A stretch of DNA of 64,000 nt from the NCBI RefSeq assembly GCF_001411555.2, contig NC_049914.1:13399298-13463297 (forward strand). The letters are read 5' to 3'. Positions 47,306-58,454 of this stretch are shown one piece after another. The position numbers and the translations under genes are program-made. The DNA comes from Juglans regia. Lineage: Eukaryota; Streptophyta; Magnoliopsida; Fagales; Juglandaceae. Positions within the stretch are counted from its first letter, which is position 1; every line of letters begins with the position of its first letter. The notes beneath the pieces are model-generated. The model did no database searches. It was not told where the DNA came from and saw only the letters and a program-made list of their open reading frames with translations.

Positions 47306-48739
47306 TGTATATTTAAAAATGGGTAGGGAGAGAGAGAGAGAGAAATTTGAAGAATTTTCTTTTCGGATTGCTTGTCAAACATTCCATTAGAGAAGGGGAG
47401 CAGCTTGCATCAGCTTGAATTAAGCATACCTTTGCTGGCAATTATGACCGTACCGAACGTCTATATATAATATATTGAAAGGTCATCTTTTACGGGTTTT
47501 TCAATTCCAATTTTATAACTCTTAACTATATTTTTAATTTTTTCTTTTTTTTCTGAACAACTTGATTTTTAATGTTTTAGTCAACAATTTTGTGTCACAA
47601 ATCTAACTCAGCTTGATTAAATTATAATTAAGGACTTGTTTGGTTGCCTCGAGATTTCTTGATTTATTTATTATTAATGAAAATTTTCTTACGATAACGA
47701 TGACGACGACACGTAGATCATGTTTGTCATGAAAGAGATAACATGACTCTAAATAAAAGCAAGAAGGAAGTAGAAAAAACTCTAAATCATACTAACAATT
47801 ATTATAATGTAACTTGAAGGTGTGACGTAGCTTTAAAATGGCTATAATAAGTTAGCATTGACCATAAGGTTGAGAGAGTTGGTAATTGCCGCGAAATAGA
47901 GAAAATATTTTCAATTCAACGTAAGTTTTCTTATAGTTGTTGGTTTTTTATTTTATTTTTAAGAAATACTATTCTTCATCATCTTAAATTTAGTCATTCT
48001 CAATCACATACGTACGTACACTACGCGCGTGATGTATTTTAAATGAGAATGAATATAGATAGAAGTCACTATTAGGAGCATCCATTTTGTACATATGATA
48101 TGACATCATCTAGACCACACATCTTCCCAAGTGAGTGTTGAGAATAATCAATTAGAAGCAGCTACGCAGTGAGTGTAAAGTGTGCACTGTTATAGTGGCT
48201 TCTCTCTAACATTAATCTTTAAATGATTGTTATTTAAGTAGTGAACACGTGAAATTATTTAAAATATATCATGCCAATAACTATTGATCTATATTCAATT
48301 TTTTTTTTAATAATAAAATACAAAAAGAAAAGCAATTTAAAAGAAAATTAAAAAAGAAACAAGACGATAATACGGGGAATGCCCAATAAGAAAACAACAT
48401 TGAATATGATAATTATGATTAAAAATGATAAAATTCAAGATAAAAAGTAGTTAACATTACTCTCTATTTTTTTTTTTATTAGAATGTAAACACAAGCCAA
48501 TCCAATTAAAAGTTCGACCGAAACGACGAAGTAATCCAAGCATCCCAAATCGTGAGTTGGACCCGGAACTTGAGCCCATCTAAGTCAAATGAGTCTTGGG
48601 CCGTCGAATGAGTATTTATTGAAGGGTGGCGCTATGTACAGTCTAATTTATTGGACTCCTTTACAATCCAAACATAAAAAAAAAAAAAAAAACCCCTCAC
48701 TTTACCATTGGCTTGATCAAAACACCCCTAAATCAAGGA

Positions 48740-48965
48740 GCAGCCCAAATTTTGAAAGAAGATTTCAGTTTCCTGCTCCCTCGTTGTGTCGTGCAACTCC
48801 TCGCCTTCTCCACCATCGACAACTCCTCGAGACCTCGGGCGTACAAAGGTACAAGAAATGATCTATAGAAGCATCATTTTAAGTTTAGGAATAAGTTGAT
48901 CGGCTCCATTGTTGCAGTTCTTGTCATCGCTATCATCTTGATCTTGTATTTTACCATTTTGTAAG
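48740..48965 (+). other. Possible gene shards near the FAR1 locus
   Basis: Around 48880-48962 one plus frame reads FRNKLIGSIVAVLVIAIILI and then LYFTIL before a stop, a plausible single membrane helix. Just upstream (48770-48850) the base composition is GC-richer and coding-like. No gene could be named; this is a weak call made because other gene pieces follow. Confidence 0.25.
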
Positions 48966-49134
48966 GATAACAACAAGAACAACTCTCTCTGCCACAAATA
49001 TCATCCCCAGCAATTGGGCACCTAGTCACTTACACGTAGATAGCCTCAAGTTCTTAAGTACCTAAAGCACTTGTTTTTCTTCCCAAAAGGACTTATCTGC
49101 ATGTTAATTTTTAATGTTTCATTATGTTAATTAG

Positions 49135-49371
49135 CTAAAAAAGTATTTGCGAAAGGGTGAAAACATTGATCATCAAGAGAAACCAAGTTGGCAGCAAAGA
49201 CATTTCGTTGCCCATAAAATTGGAAAGAACTGTCCGCATGGCTTGATTGCCGAATGCCCAATACTCGGAGCTTGCAACGCTGAGAAAAGTCGTGGCTATA
49301 ACAACATAACAGATGCATAAACCTTTGAACATCTTGCCCTTTACTGGAGGAGCTATGGTTGCTTGCATTTA
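49135..49371 (-). pseudogene. GABA/amino-acid transporter exon fragment
   Basis: The minus frame reads MQATIAPPVKGKMFKGLCIC, then TTFLSVASSEYWAFGNQ and TVLSNFMGNE, ending in WFLLMINVFTLSQILF. The QATIAPPVxGKMFKGL and YWAFGNQ blocks are hallmarks of plant GABA transporter 1-like proteins in the amino acid/auxin permease (AAAP) family. About 78 residues out of roughly 450 are present, with two hydrophobic segments; nothing of the rest was found nearby. The frame is open within the fragment. It is most likely a captured or relict exon, not a working transporter. Confidence 0.75.
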
Positions 49372-49883
49372 TATGGAAAAATCTAATTAAGTCAATTTAA
49401 TTAGTTGATCTCTCGCTAACATATAATGAATAGCATTAATTAAGTACTACTGATGTTAGGATCTAAACGTTGTTAAAAGCACATGATTAGTGGAGCTAAT
49501 ATTAAAATATTAGCTGATTTGTCCATAGAATTAACAATGTCAAATTAAGGAATGAATGCGTTATAATGGAGTTAACAGTGGATTAATATCGTTGTTCCTA
49601 TTTAAAAAATAGGACTTTCACATCTAAAAGGACAAATGAAAATTCTTTACAAAATGTTTTGAGATTTTTTTGGGTTCTTGTTTTTGTACAATAATTTGAA
49701 AATTATAATTGAAACTGTTTTGGAAATTCTGTACTTGTTTGTTTACATAGTCAGTACTAACTTATTTAATTTTTTTGATTTCATGTTGTGAGAAGATATA
49801 TGAAGATTGTTCTTAATGGAGAAAGGGGAAGAAAACACATCTAGTAGGCGATCGCTATTTTTTTTTCTAAAAGCAGTAATTAT

Positions 49884-52800
49884 ATGGATACTCCAAATGT
49901 GAGAGATGATGAGGAAATAATTGATGATCATGTGGTTTTAGAGCCAACACCGGGGAATGATGATGCTGGGATTTTAGAGCCAATTCTTGATAGTAATGAT
50001 GATGATGATGATGATGGGGTTTCAGAGCCAACACCGCAAAATGATGACGATGGGATTTCAGAGCCAACGGTTGGGATGTTTTTCAAAACTGAGCAAGAAC
50101 TCATTGACTACAATAAGTAATATGAGAGACAGACTGGATTTAGCATAATGATCTAAAGAAGTAGAAGGGAAGCTTATGGGAGTGTTAAATATGTAACACT
50201 TGGTTGTGCGCGTGGTGGTAAGACAATGAACCGTATTACAAACCTTTCTAAACCACACCTGACAACGAAGACCGATTGTAAGGCGAAGATTAATGCACAC
50301 TTGGTTGGTGATGTCTTACGTATAACTACTGTACAAAATGCACACAACCATGGACTAAGTCCACAAAAGGTATGTGACACCCCGACCCCCTCGTACGGCA
50401 ACGCAGGGATCGTGACGTCGGGATGATGACAACACGATCACGCATCCTAACGATAGTGCCAAGTGTGTGTACATGCAATAGTATACAACAAAAACGCAGC
50501 GAATAATTTAAATACGTTGACTAAGTACCAGAATTGTTTAATAAAAATATTCAAAATAAATTGCCTTTAAAAAGTTATACAGTTATCTGTAAAATAAAAT
50601 AGAAAGCAGAATACATAGACAAAAAGGGAAACAAATCCCATAATCCAAAAGTAACCACATGTCATTCCCTTCATGGAGCCGATCCCTCAGGCTCTTCGCC
50701 CTCATCTGGATCAAAATCTACGATACCATAAAACGGTATCGCATGTAAGTAATAATCCAACAACCCATGAGATAAAAATGCATTAATGCAACCAACAATT
50801 ATGCATGCATATGATGAAATATGCATTAGATCCAAAACATCATTTTCCCTGAAAATAATTATTTTCCAACACATGCAAAAATCCCATTTTAGCCAAAAAT
50901 ATAATCCTTCATTTTCCCAGAAAATGATTGACACAAAATTCAACTATTATCGGACACTGTAGGTTGGAATCGTAGGCGGGACTATACCACCATCCCTACT
51001 GCGTACACCGTAGGCGGGAATCACAGGTGAGACTCTATCACCATCCCTGCTTATCACCATCCCTACAGTTCCTTTCCTTTCTCTCACATGAAAATCCAAT
51101 TTTCAAATATACACATGAGCATGAATGCAATTACACGAAAACCCGGTTTTCATTTACAAACATGAACATGCGTGCAAATGCATTGTACAAGATACGACAT
51201 CAACATCCAACAACCAACAACCAACAACCAACAAATCCCAATATAAACCAATCACACAAGCAACTCCATCCTCCAATCCAACTGACCTCTTTACTCCTCG
51301 GACTCAGTTTGGCACAACCAACCAATCATAGTAAATAAATGAGTTAGCGCAAAAATACATTTAAATCTCAAAAGTCATTTGGGAAAATACTTACAGCACT
51401 ATAGTATAATTTTCGAAGGATCACGGAGGTGCAAGAGGTGGCGGCATAGCAACAAAACAGTGTAAAATGCATTAGGTCGTGGGTCTCAAAATGCAGATTT
51501 TGAACGAGGACAAACGAAGACTTGAGATTACAAGGGAATGACTTAGGGATGTCGGTGAAACTAATGGTGGTGGTGGTTGGCAATGGGTGGCGGCGTGGGA
51601 GGTGTTTGGAGGACAAAATGTTCAAAACGGAAATGTGGATAGTGGAGCTTCACCGGTGGCTGATCGAAGCTAAGGATGGGTGGGTTAGGTTGCTAGGAGG
51701 TCAAGGATGATGTGGTGAAAAAATGATGGCCGGAGGTGGTGCGACTGCGGTGCGCGAGCTTAATGGGTACCGCGGCTTAGAGCTACGCGTGGGGGCAGAC
51801 GGCAGCGCGAGAGGGGCCGAGAACAAAGGGGTGAGGTGGCCGGCCGGTGGGGAGATGAATGGAAGGGGTGGTGATGGCAATGGGAGGCACACGACGGCAT
51901 TGTGGGTGGAGGAGAAAACGAACGGGGGAGAGAAGGAAGGAGTCGTGCTTGCGGGGAGAGAAGCAGGGGAGGAAAAAGAAAAGGAAGAAAAAGAAAGAAG
52001 AAAAAGAGAAAAGGGAAAAAAGAATAGAGGAAAGAGAAAAAAAAAGGAAAAGAAATGAGGTCCAATCCTCACATCTTGGGTCACACAAATGATCCAACAA
52101 AAAAAAGATTTCAAAACATCAAGTTAAATAAAATAATTTAAACGTGGTGCTTAAATGAAAATAAAATAATTAAATCCAACAATAACTAATTTAGAATAAA
52201 GAGCAATTTAAATAATGAACAATAATTAATAACAAGAAAACACATTGAATTAACAATTAAAAATCTTAAAATAATATAACTTAAGTCATCTAAAATTTAA
52301 AACAAGAAAGCTCATAATCTTAATAAATGCAATAATTTACTTAGTCAAAATATTCGTAAACGAGGTATCACAAGGTAAGCTTTTTTAGATGTAATTGAGC
52401 TATTGATGACTTCGTAAAGAAGCATTTATATATCAACGACAAGGTAGGCATAGGCATGTCCAAAAGTTTTAACACCTTGGCTATCAAAGCTGGTGGATTT
52501 GAGAAACTTACATTTATTGAGAAAGATGCACGAAATTATATGGCTCGACACCTTAGACTTGGCAAAGGAGGTGCTGATGCACTTCGTGGTTATTTTGAGA
52601 GAATGTAGTATTAGAATGACAGATTTTACTCATTGATGGATTTTGATGATGATGGACGACTACAAAATGTTTTTTGGGCCGATGCACGTAGTAGAGCAGC
52701 ATATGAGTATTTTGGGGATGTTGTGACATTTGATACAACATACCTTACAAATAGATATGGCATGCCATTCGTCCCGTTTGTTGGCGTTAACCACCATGGA

Positions 52801-54093
52801 CAATCAATACTTTTGGGAGTAGGTTTGATATCTAACGAAAATACTGAAACATTTATTTGGTTATTTGAGACTTGGTTGAAATGTATGGATGGAAGAGTGC
52901 CAAAAGCTATCATCACTGATCAAGACAGGGCCATGAAAAATGCGATTACAATAGCTTTTCCACACACCCGGCATATATACTGTTTGTGGCATATAATGCA
53001 AAAATTGCCAGAGAAGTTGAGGTCACATGCTGAATATAAGTGTGGTTTGAAGAGTGCATTGCAAAAAAGTGTGATTCTCAGACTTCTAAAGAGTTTAAAA
53101 AAGTCTTGAGATGTGTTTCTTGACAGTTACAATTTGCACAAGAATGCATGGTTTCAAAGTCTCTATAGTGAGCGAATGTTTTGGGTTCCTGTATACCTGA
53201 AAGATACCTTCTGTGCTGGGATGAGCACAACCCAGAGGATTGAGAGCATGAATGCCTTTTTTGATGGATTTGTACATTCAGGGACCACATTAAAAGAATT
53301 CATCGATCAATTTGATAATGCACTAAGAAAGCAAGTAGAGAATGAAATGACAACGGACTTTCACTCATTCAATTGCACAGTCCCATGTATATCTCATTTA
53401 TCCGTGGATAAGAGATTTCAAGAAGTGTACACGAATTCTAAATTTAAGGAAGTACATGTAGAAGTAATGGAGATTATCTATTCTCATTGTGTTCTCATAA
53501 AAACAGAGGGGGCGATTACAACATATCAAGTAAATGACCAGAGGCAAGTTGAAGACTGCATCAAACGATCAACTGTGCAGGCATTCTTCAATGAAGATGA
53601 GTGCAAGGCGAAGTGCATGTGTGGACTAATTGAGATGAAAGGAATTGTATGTAGGCACATTATTTCAATTTTTGCCGCAAGGGATATCCGAAAGTTGCCA
53701 AAAAAGTACATAATAAATAGGTAGATGAAGGACATTAAACGTAGATATGCTCTGATTCGAAGCAGTTACGATGACTTGAGTGGTAAATCAGCGGCTGGTA
53801 GGTACTCTAGTATGATAAAACTATGTTGCCAAGTAGCTACAAATGCAGCTGAAAGCGAAGATAATTCCATAGACATGACACAGAAGTTACAGGCAATGAA
53901 TGAAGTTTACACTAAACTAAAACCCCATGCCACAGTTGCAAGTACTCATTCTTCCATTGATGTTGAAACTGGAAGTTCAAAGAAAGTGCTAAGTCCTTGC
54001 ATTGTTAGAGGAAAAGGAAGGCCCCCATCGAAGAGGAAACAACCTACAATAGAGAAGTTACAAACCAAAACCAAAAAAGCCGATGGGAAGTGA
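49884..54093 (+). pseudogene. FAR1/FHY3-type gene (MULE-derived), broken by a solo LTR
   Basis: Domains in order: an acidic N-terminus with a 12-residue repeat around EPTPxNDDxG; the FAR1 DNA-binding domain (FFKTEQELIDYNK ... KYVTLGCARGGK ... KTDCKAKI ... HNHGLSPQK); the MULE transposase domain (VVTFDTTYLTNRYGMPF, AIITDQDRAMKNAI, HIYCLWHIMQKLPEKL); and a SWIM zinc finger (CMCGLIEMKGIVCRHI). A basic tail ends at 54093. Length without the insert is about 735 codons, normal for the family. The solo LTR at 50373-52372 splits it after HNHGLSPQK; the frame resumes directly after the duplication. Stops: 50118-50120, 50154-50156, 52396-52398, 52606-52608, 52612-52614 and 53722-53724. In addition a short out-of-frame patch at about 53065-53110 contains another stop. 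Functional relatives are transcription factors in far-red light signalling. Confidence 0.9.
50373..52372 (-). mobile_element. Solo LTR (2000 bp) with AGGTA target duplication
   Basis: TGTGACACCCC at 50373 and GGTATCACA ending at 52372 give TG...CA ends. AGGTA at 50368-50372 is repeated at 52373-52377. No internal domains. The minus strand is probably the sense strand: read so, it has a CT-rich leader (complement of the GA-rich 51940-52060) and ends GGGGTGTCACA, as in many gypsy LTRs. A CCAACAA-type short tandem repeat lies at about 51207-51236. Lysine/glutamate-rich and serine-rich open frames in the GA-rich part look incidental. Inserted in the FAR1-type frame. Confidence 0.85.
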
Positions 54094-54737
54094 CATAGGA
54101 AAAATGTGGGAAGATTTAAATAATGTGAGTTTAATATATGCAAACATTTTTAATTAAGTTATTTAATTTGTTTATGTATTCAAATGTAGGCAATTGTATG
54201 TCCGAAAGATGTATTAAACCCAACATATTCAGTAATACTTTTTAGCACACAACAAAGTGTTGTTTTGCAAGTGCCTGGTACACAATAAAGCATTATTTCT
54301 CAGGTAAATGTTGTTAATTTTCCCTTTTATTTCTATGTTGAACAATTAATGAGAAGTTTTGCATGAATTTTACATAATATTTCATACTACTTGTAGGTGG
54401 ACTTTTAACATCATGGCCCTTTTGAGGATTGATGAGAAAACGTTGTTGACTGTTGCATTTTGATGATGTTAAGAGATGAGAAGACGTTGAAGATTGCATT
54501 TTGACTTCTAATATCATTGTGTTTTTTATCTATTTGTATTGTTGATGACGTTGGATATTACAATATTATATAATAATCCAACTGCGTTGTTCTCGAATAT
54601 TACAATATTGATAAAGGGTCTAAACCTATTATAACCTATCCAACAACATGATATTCAAGAACATGATATTAGAATTGAAAATTCCTAATACACGCAAAGT
54701 TCTTCCTACCACTTTTAGAGTTCTTCCTCTCTCTTTC
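54094..54737. other. Downstream DNA of the FAR1-type pseudogene
   Basis: AT-rich with no coding signal recognised. Short imperfect direct repeats of TTGCATTTTGA and GATGAGAA(A/G)ACGTTG occur at about 54430-54505. Confidence 0.4.
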
Positions 54738-54782
54738 CATTCAACATTCTCAAAGTAGATGTCAATGCCTTCTGCGAAGTAC
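54738..54782 (-). pseudogene. 2-alkenal reductase exon start, shard
   Basis: A splice-acceptor-like CATCAG precedes 54782, and the minus frame then reads YFAEGIDIYFENV before similarity ends. Plant NADP-dependent 2-alkenal reductases carry YFPEGIDIYFENVGGK at this place, right at an exon start. Only about 13-14 residues match, so the identification rests on the match plus the splice site. Confidence 0.5.
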
Positions 54783-55322
54783 CTGATGGCAAGACAACAG
54801 AAAGTCATTAGAACAAATCTATAGGCTTTAGATATTGTAATTGCACCAAGAACATAGACAACAGATAATTTTAATAAAAAATAAGATTTAAAATGTCAAG
54901 AGATAAATACATGGCCAAAATAAGAGGTTCATACTCCAAGTACTTCTTTCAAAACTAAAAGCCACCGCCAGAGGTTCAAACTCCAAGGCAGATGGTAGAT
55001 AACTAAACAATAAACATTTAAAAACAAAAAAAAAAGGTCTAAGAAAAAGTAGGCAATTGCAATGCAAGCTTGGAACATTGTCTACATTTCTAGATACGTC
55101 TACATTTCTAGATACATCAACATTTATTGTCAAACTATGCATGGCATGTCAAAACTTGCCTGCGTGCAATTGTCACCCAATCCAAACTAAAGGCAAAAAT
55201 AAACAATAGTGTTAAGAATTAATGACTACCAATAAAACATCAAATTTTACTTCAATATTAACTAGATGACTTTTCCAGACCATCTAGACAATTCCAAATG
55301 AAGCAAGGTGGTAATAATTCAC
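54783..55322. other. Intergenic DNA between gene shards
   Basis: No coding signal. TCTAGATAC(G/A)TC(T/A)ACATTT is repeated in tandem at about 55086-55123. Confidence 0.4.
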
Positions 55323-55475
55323 TTTTGGCACGATGCCATTAACAACACGCGGCAGATGCAATGCTTCTAACTGCCACTTCCCATAAAGTTGAATTGTTCC
55401 TTTGTAATTACCACCACCACATTCATCATCATCAGGATCAGATACTCTGGGAAGCCTCACAGAACGTTTCAACTC
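55323..55475 (-). pseudogene. RAD4/XPC DNA-repair gene, single exon fragment
   Basis: Acceptor GGCTAG|GAG before 55475 and donor CCAAAA|GTGAAT after 55323 bound a 153-base, 51-codon open stretch on the minus strand. It reads KRSVRLPRVSDPDDDE, then GTIQLYGKWQLEALHLPRVV and NGIVPK. The LYGxWQxExxxLPxxVxGIVPK block belongs to the Rad4/XPC beta-hairpin region, which senses damaged DNA in nucleotide excision repair. The next expected residues (a N-E-x-G-x-V-x-V run) are not found. One exon with both splice sites but no neighbours points to a copied genomic piece. Leucine replaces the usual proline after QLE/QxE. Confidence 0.7.
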
Positions 55476-56350
55476 CTAGCCAAAGAGAATAAATAAACAA
55501 ATATGTAAATTGGAACTCATTCAGAGATTCTTACAAACACCAAAACCCAACAAATGAAACAAAGCTGTTGAAAATAGAAGAGAAGTGATTTTGAAGGCAA
55601 TTAGGTACTCGAGGAAGGGGATGAAATTGCAACCTGGGTACTCTAATTGACAACGACGACGTCAATGCCGATATACTGCTGGGCAGGCAATGGCTACGAC
55701 GACGGTGATGGTGAGATGGCGATGGGTGAATTGATTTCAAAGGAAATTAGAAGGCACTTTTGGAGTTGTTGGGCATGTCAATTTCCAAGCTTTTGGTCAC
55801 TTGGGTGAGGTTTAGACTTCATAGTCGGAGAGATTAGGATGCCGAAATGGGATGGTTTCATTTTTTTCTTGATGAAACGCTTTGTTTCATCTGTAAATGA
55901 AATGGAGCGTTTCATTTAGGCTTGCAATGCAGTCCATGTGGTCTGCAAGAAGAATTCTTCTTTATTGAACTAGTTATCTACAGTCGATTATACCCGCCAT
56001 TTCTAGTGCTTACACTCCTGATTCATTGCAACCTCCATATAATTTGATTATTGATGATTCTCTCAACATTGGCATTTGTCCATGACAAACCATAAACCAC
56101 ATGGTTAAAAGTCCTTGCAAATGAACCTTGAATAAAACATATCCTCCTTGGCAACATTCTGCCATTTGGGACAATGTCTTACAGTTTCAACAATATATAG
56201 CTTTTGCTGTGCATTATACATATAAAGAGGAAAATTCTGTTGCATATATATGTGATGGACCCTTCTACTATAAATGACTTCCTGTTGTAAGTGATGACTA
56301 CTTCGAGGGAGTCAGGCCTCCAGAATGATGATCAAGAACTAGCGAGAGAG

Positions 56351-56355
<5 letters not shown>
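55476..56355. other. DNA beyond the RAD4 fragment
   Basis: A minus-strand open stretch at 55531-55740 starts MKSIHPSPSHHHRRRSHCLP and is serine/histidine rich. It could be an unrelated first exon captured with the RAD4 piece, but it has no motif. The rest is unremarkable; a GAAACGCTTTGTTTCAT / AAATGGAGCGTTTCAT pair at about 55874-55917 forms a small imperfect palindrome. Confidence 0.35.

Positions 56356-56387
<32 letters not shown>
56356..56387. repeat. GA microsatellite
   Basis: Sixteen uninterrupted GA/AG units. Confidence 0.9.
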
Positions 56388-56391
<4 letters not shown>

Positions 56392-56459
56392 AAATTGCAC
56401 TTGAATACCAAAGTTGGCCTCAATCCCAACTCCTGGTTGCCTTTATGTTTAATCTGCAA

Positions 56460-58285
56460 GATAACAATGCATAGGAAGGATTAAACGACTGTGTTTAATT
56501 GGTGTGCTATCGCAGGCAACCAAAAATAAAACTTATACTCCTAAAAATACATGTAGTGGTGCAAGTAAGGATCGTTCTCACAGAGAGTATTTAGTTTAGT
56601 TTTATGCTACGTGAACAAGGATGGGGGGTTTGAGTATAACGAAAACAATTTTAAGAAGAACAACTAAGGAACAATTCAAATTAAAGTATCAAAATCAATC
56701 AAAAGAACAAACCTTGGTCTAAGTCAACATCCACCATCGGAATTTTACAACTGATCATCGATGCAAGTATATATTAATTCATACTTTGAATATTTACCGT
56801 TGGAATTATTTTCCTATCTCTCCTTAGTTGCAGTTAATTAGAAAACAAGCGATTTAATTAATTTTAACTACTAAACAATCCAAGACAAGCGTTAAAGGTT
56901 TAATCTAGTAGTAGCATTAAGAATTAGAGAGATCGATAAAGCTAAACAAAACAAGCTCAAGCGGTTGCATTTAATTTCATCGAGCATTCTTCCTAAGATC
57001 TAATAATTTCTGACCTCAGAAAATCATTAAATCTTAGTTGCTTCAAAAATTAGAGGGATCAAAATAATTACGGATTTGATATCTAACCCAGCAGTAGATT
57101 GCAATGAATAATAAACTAGTAGGCCTCCTAGTAATTAAACGAGACAATCATGAAAATAGGCACAAAAAAAAAAAAAAACATTCGATACTCAAAGCATAAA
57201 TTGAACACTATAAACAAATTAGATCTCATAGTTTTATTGATTTCGAGGCTTCCGTTTCCTTCGACCAATTATAAAAGTTTAGCCGCGCAGGGCCATGATG
57301 AAAACTCAAAGGAGAAGTTGGAGAAGAGGGTAGGGAGAGGCGTTTGTGAGTCTCATGATTTCTCCCCCCTCTTAACACATTCAAATCAGTTTTTCTCAAG
57401 CCTCTCAAATCTCCTAAAAATATTCTAAGTGTTATCCTTAAATAACAATATCCAAATTTGACTAATTAAGGAAAATATTAAAAATAAAATAGAGTCATAG
57501 TTACAGATCTCAAAACGTCCGTAGTTAAATTGCGTATTTGAATTGCATGATAAGGAACATTCCGGAACGTCAGCAGTGTAGGTGCGTCAACTTCAAGCCC
57601 GATTTCGACCTTGATTCAGCCTGTATCTCTCAAAATGAAAAAACATAAAAGTTGTATAGCTATTTCTTGGTGTTCCATAGAATTTTGAATCATCTCAATT
57701 GGAGCTTGTATGAGAGAGTTATGCCTAGTTTACAAAGTAATGACGAAACTGTCCAAAATTTCCCAATTAGCTTCGTTTTGCATTTAACTCCTCCATTTGC
57801 ATCCTAAATCAAAACAAAAGAATAATGAGTACATTTAGGCACCAAATAAGTATAAAAGACTAGACGTTAAGGGAAAAAAATATGACATTTTGGCATTCTC
57901 ATCAAATTCCCCCACACTTAACTTTTGAGTTTCTTTGGGCAAAACTCAAATCCACATTCCCAAAAGCACCAAGGTTAATTGCTACGCCATCAATAAAGAA
58001 CAACCAAACTCTTCAAAACTCGTAACATATCATGAACATTCTTAAACAATTTACATTTACCTAGTAAGCATTTTCACTCGAAGATGGAGTAAACTAAATA
58101 CGTAGACCCTTACGGAAATAAACACTCGACTTTCATGTGTTTTCAGTTTGTGTTTCACTCAAATCCATTCCAATGGAAATGATCTACCATAGGCTTGCAT
58201 ATCTTCTCATTCTCCACCATTGGGATCACAAGCATAACATGAATTATAAGGACTTTTCAAGGGTTTTAACGGGGTTTAATTAAGG
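56460..58285. repeat. Unclassified dispersed-repeat DNA, possibly LTR
   Basis: From about 56500 (GTGCTATCGCAGGCAACC) the text resembles a repeat often met in eudicot genomes, with AAGGATCGTTCTCACAGAGA and, near 57905, CAAATTCCCCCACACTTAA. No paired LTR, target duplication or pol domain was found in the window. The LINE at 58286 seems to start inside it. Recognition is from familiarity, so confidence is low. Confidence 0.35.
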
Positions 58286-58454
58286 CTTGGTTCTCGACAT
58301 TCTGTTTTGATTGAATTTCATTCTCAAGGTTCTACTGCATGTGGAAGAACTTTGGTTGAGAAATGCTCCAAGAACTGCTGCGGCCTTCTTGAGAACTCTT
58401 CTTGAGTTTTCAACGTCTGAAAAGTTTTGCTGGTGCACGGGTACGTGAGGCTGC

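Larger units (their letters stand above)
44976..48600. other. Intergenic DNA rich in TA and AAT microsatellites
   Basis: No convincing gene. TA tracts lie at about 45145-45182, 46008-46036, 46414-46440 and 46665-46692, and an ATA tract at 47271-47304. Frames at 45648-45991 and 46868-47155 have no recognisable domain. A G/C-richer patch at 45650-45760 might be a gene shard but was not identified. Confidence 0.45.

Noticed and set aside
51701..52114. Lysine/glutamate-rich and serine/phenylalanine-rich open frames
   Set aside because: They come from a GA-rich tract of the solo LTR read on both strands; no motif.
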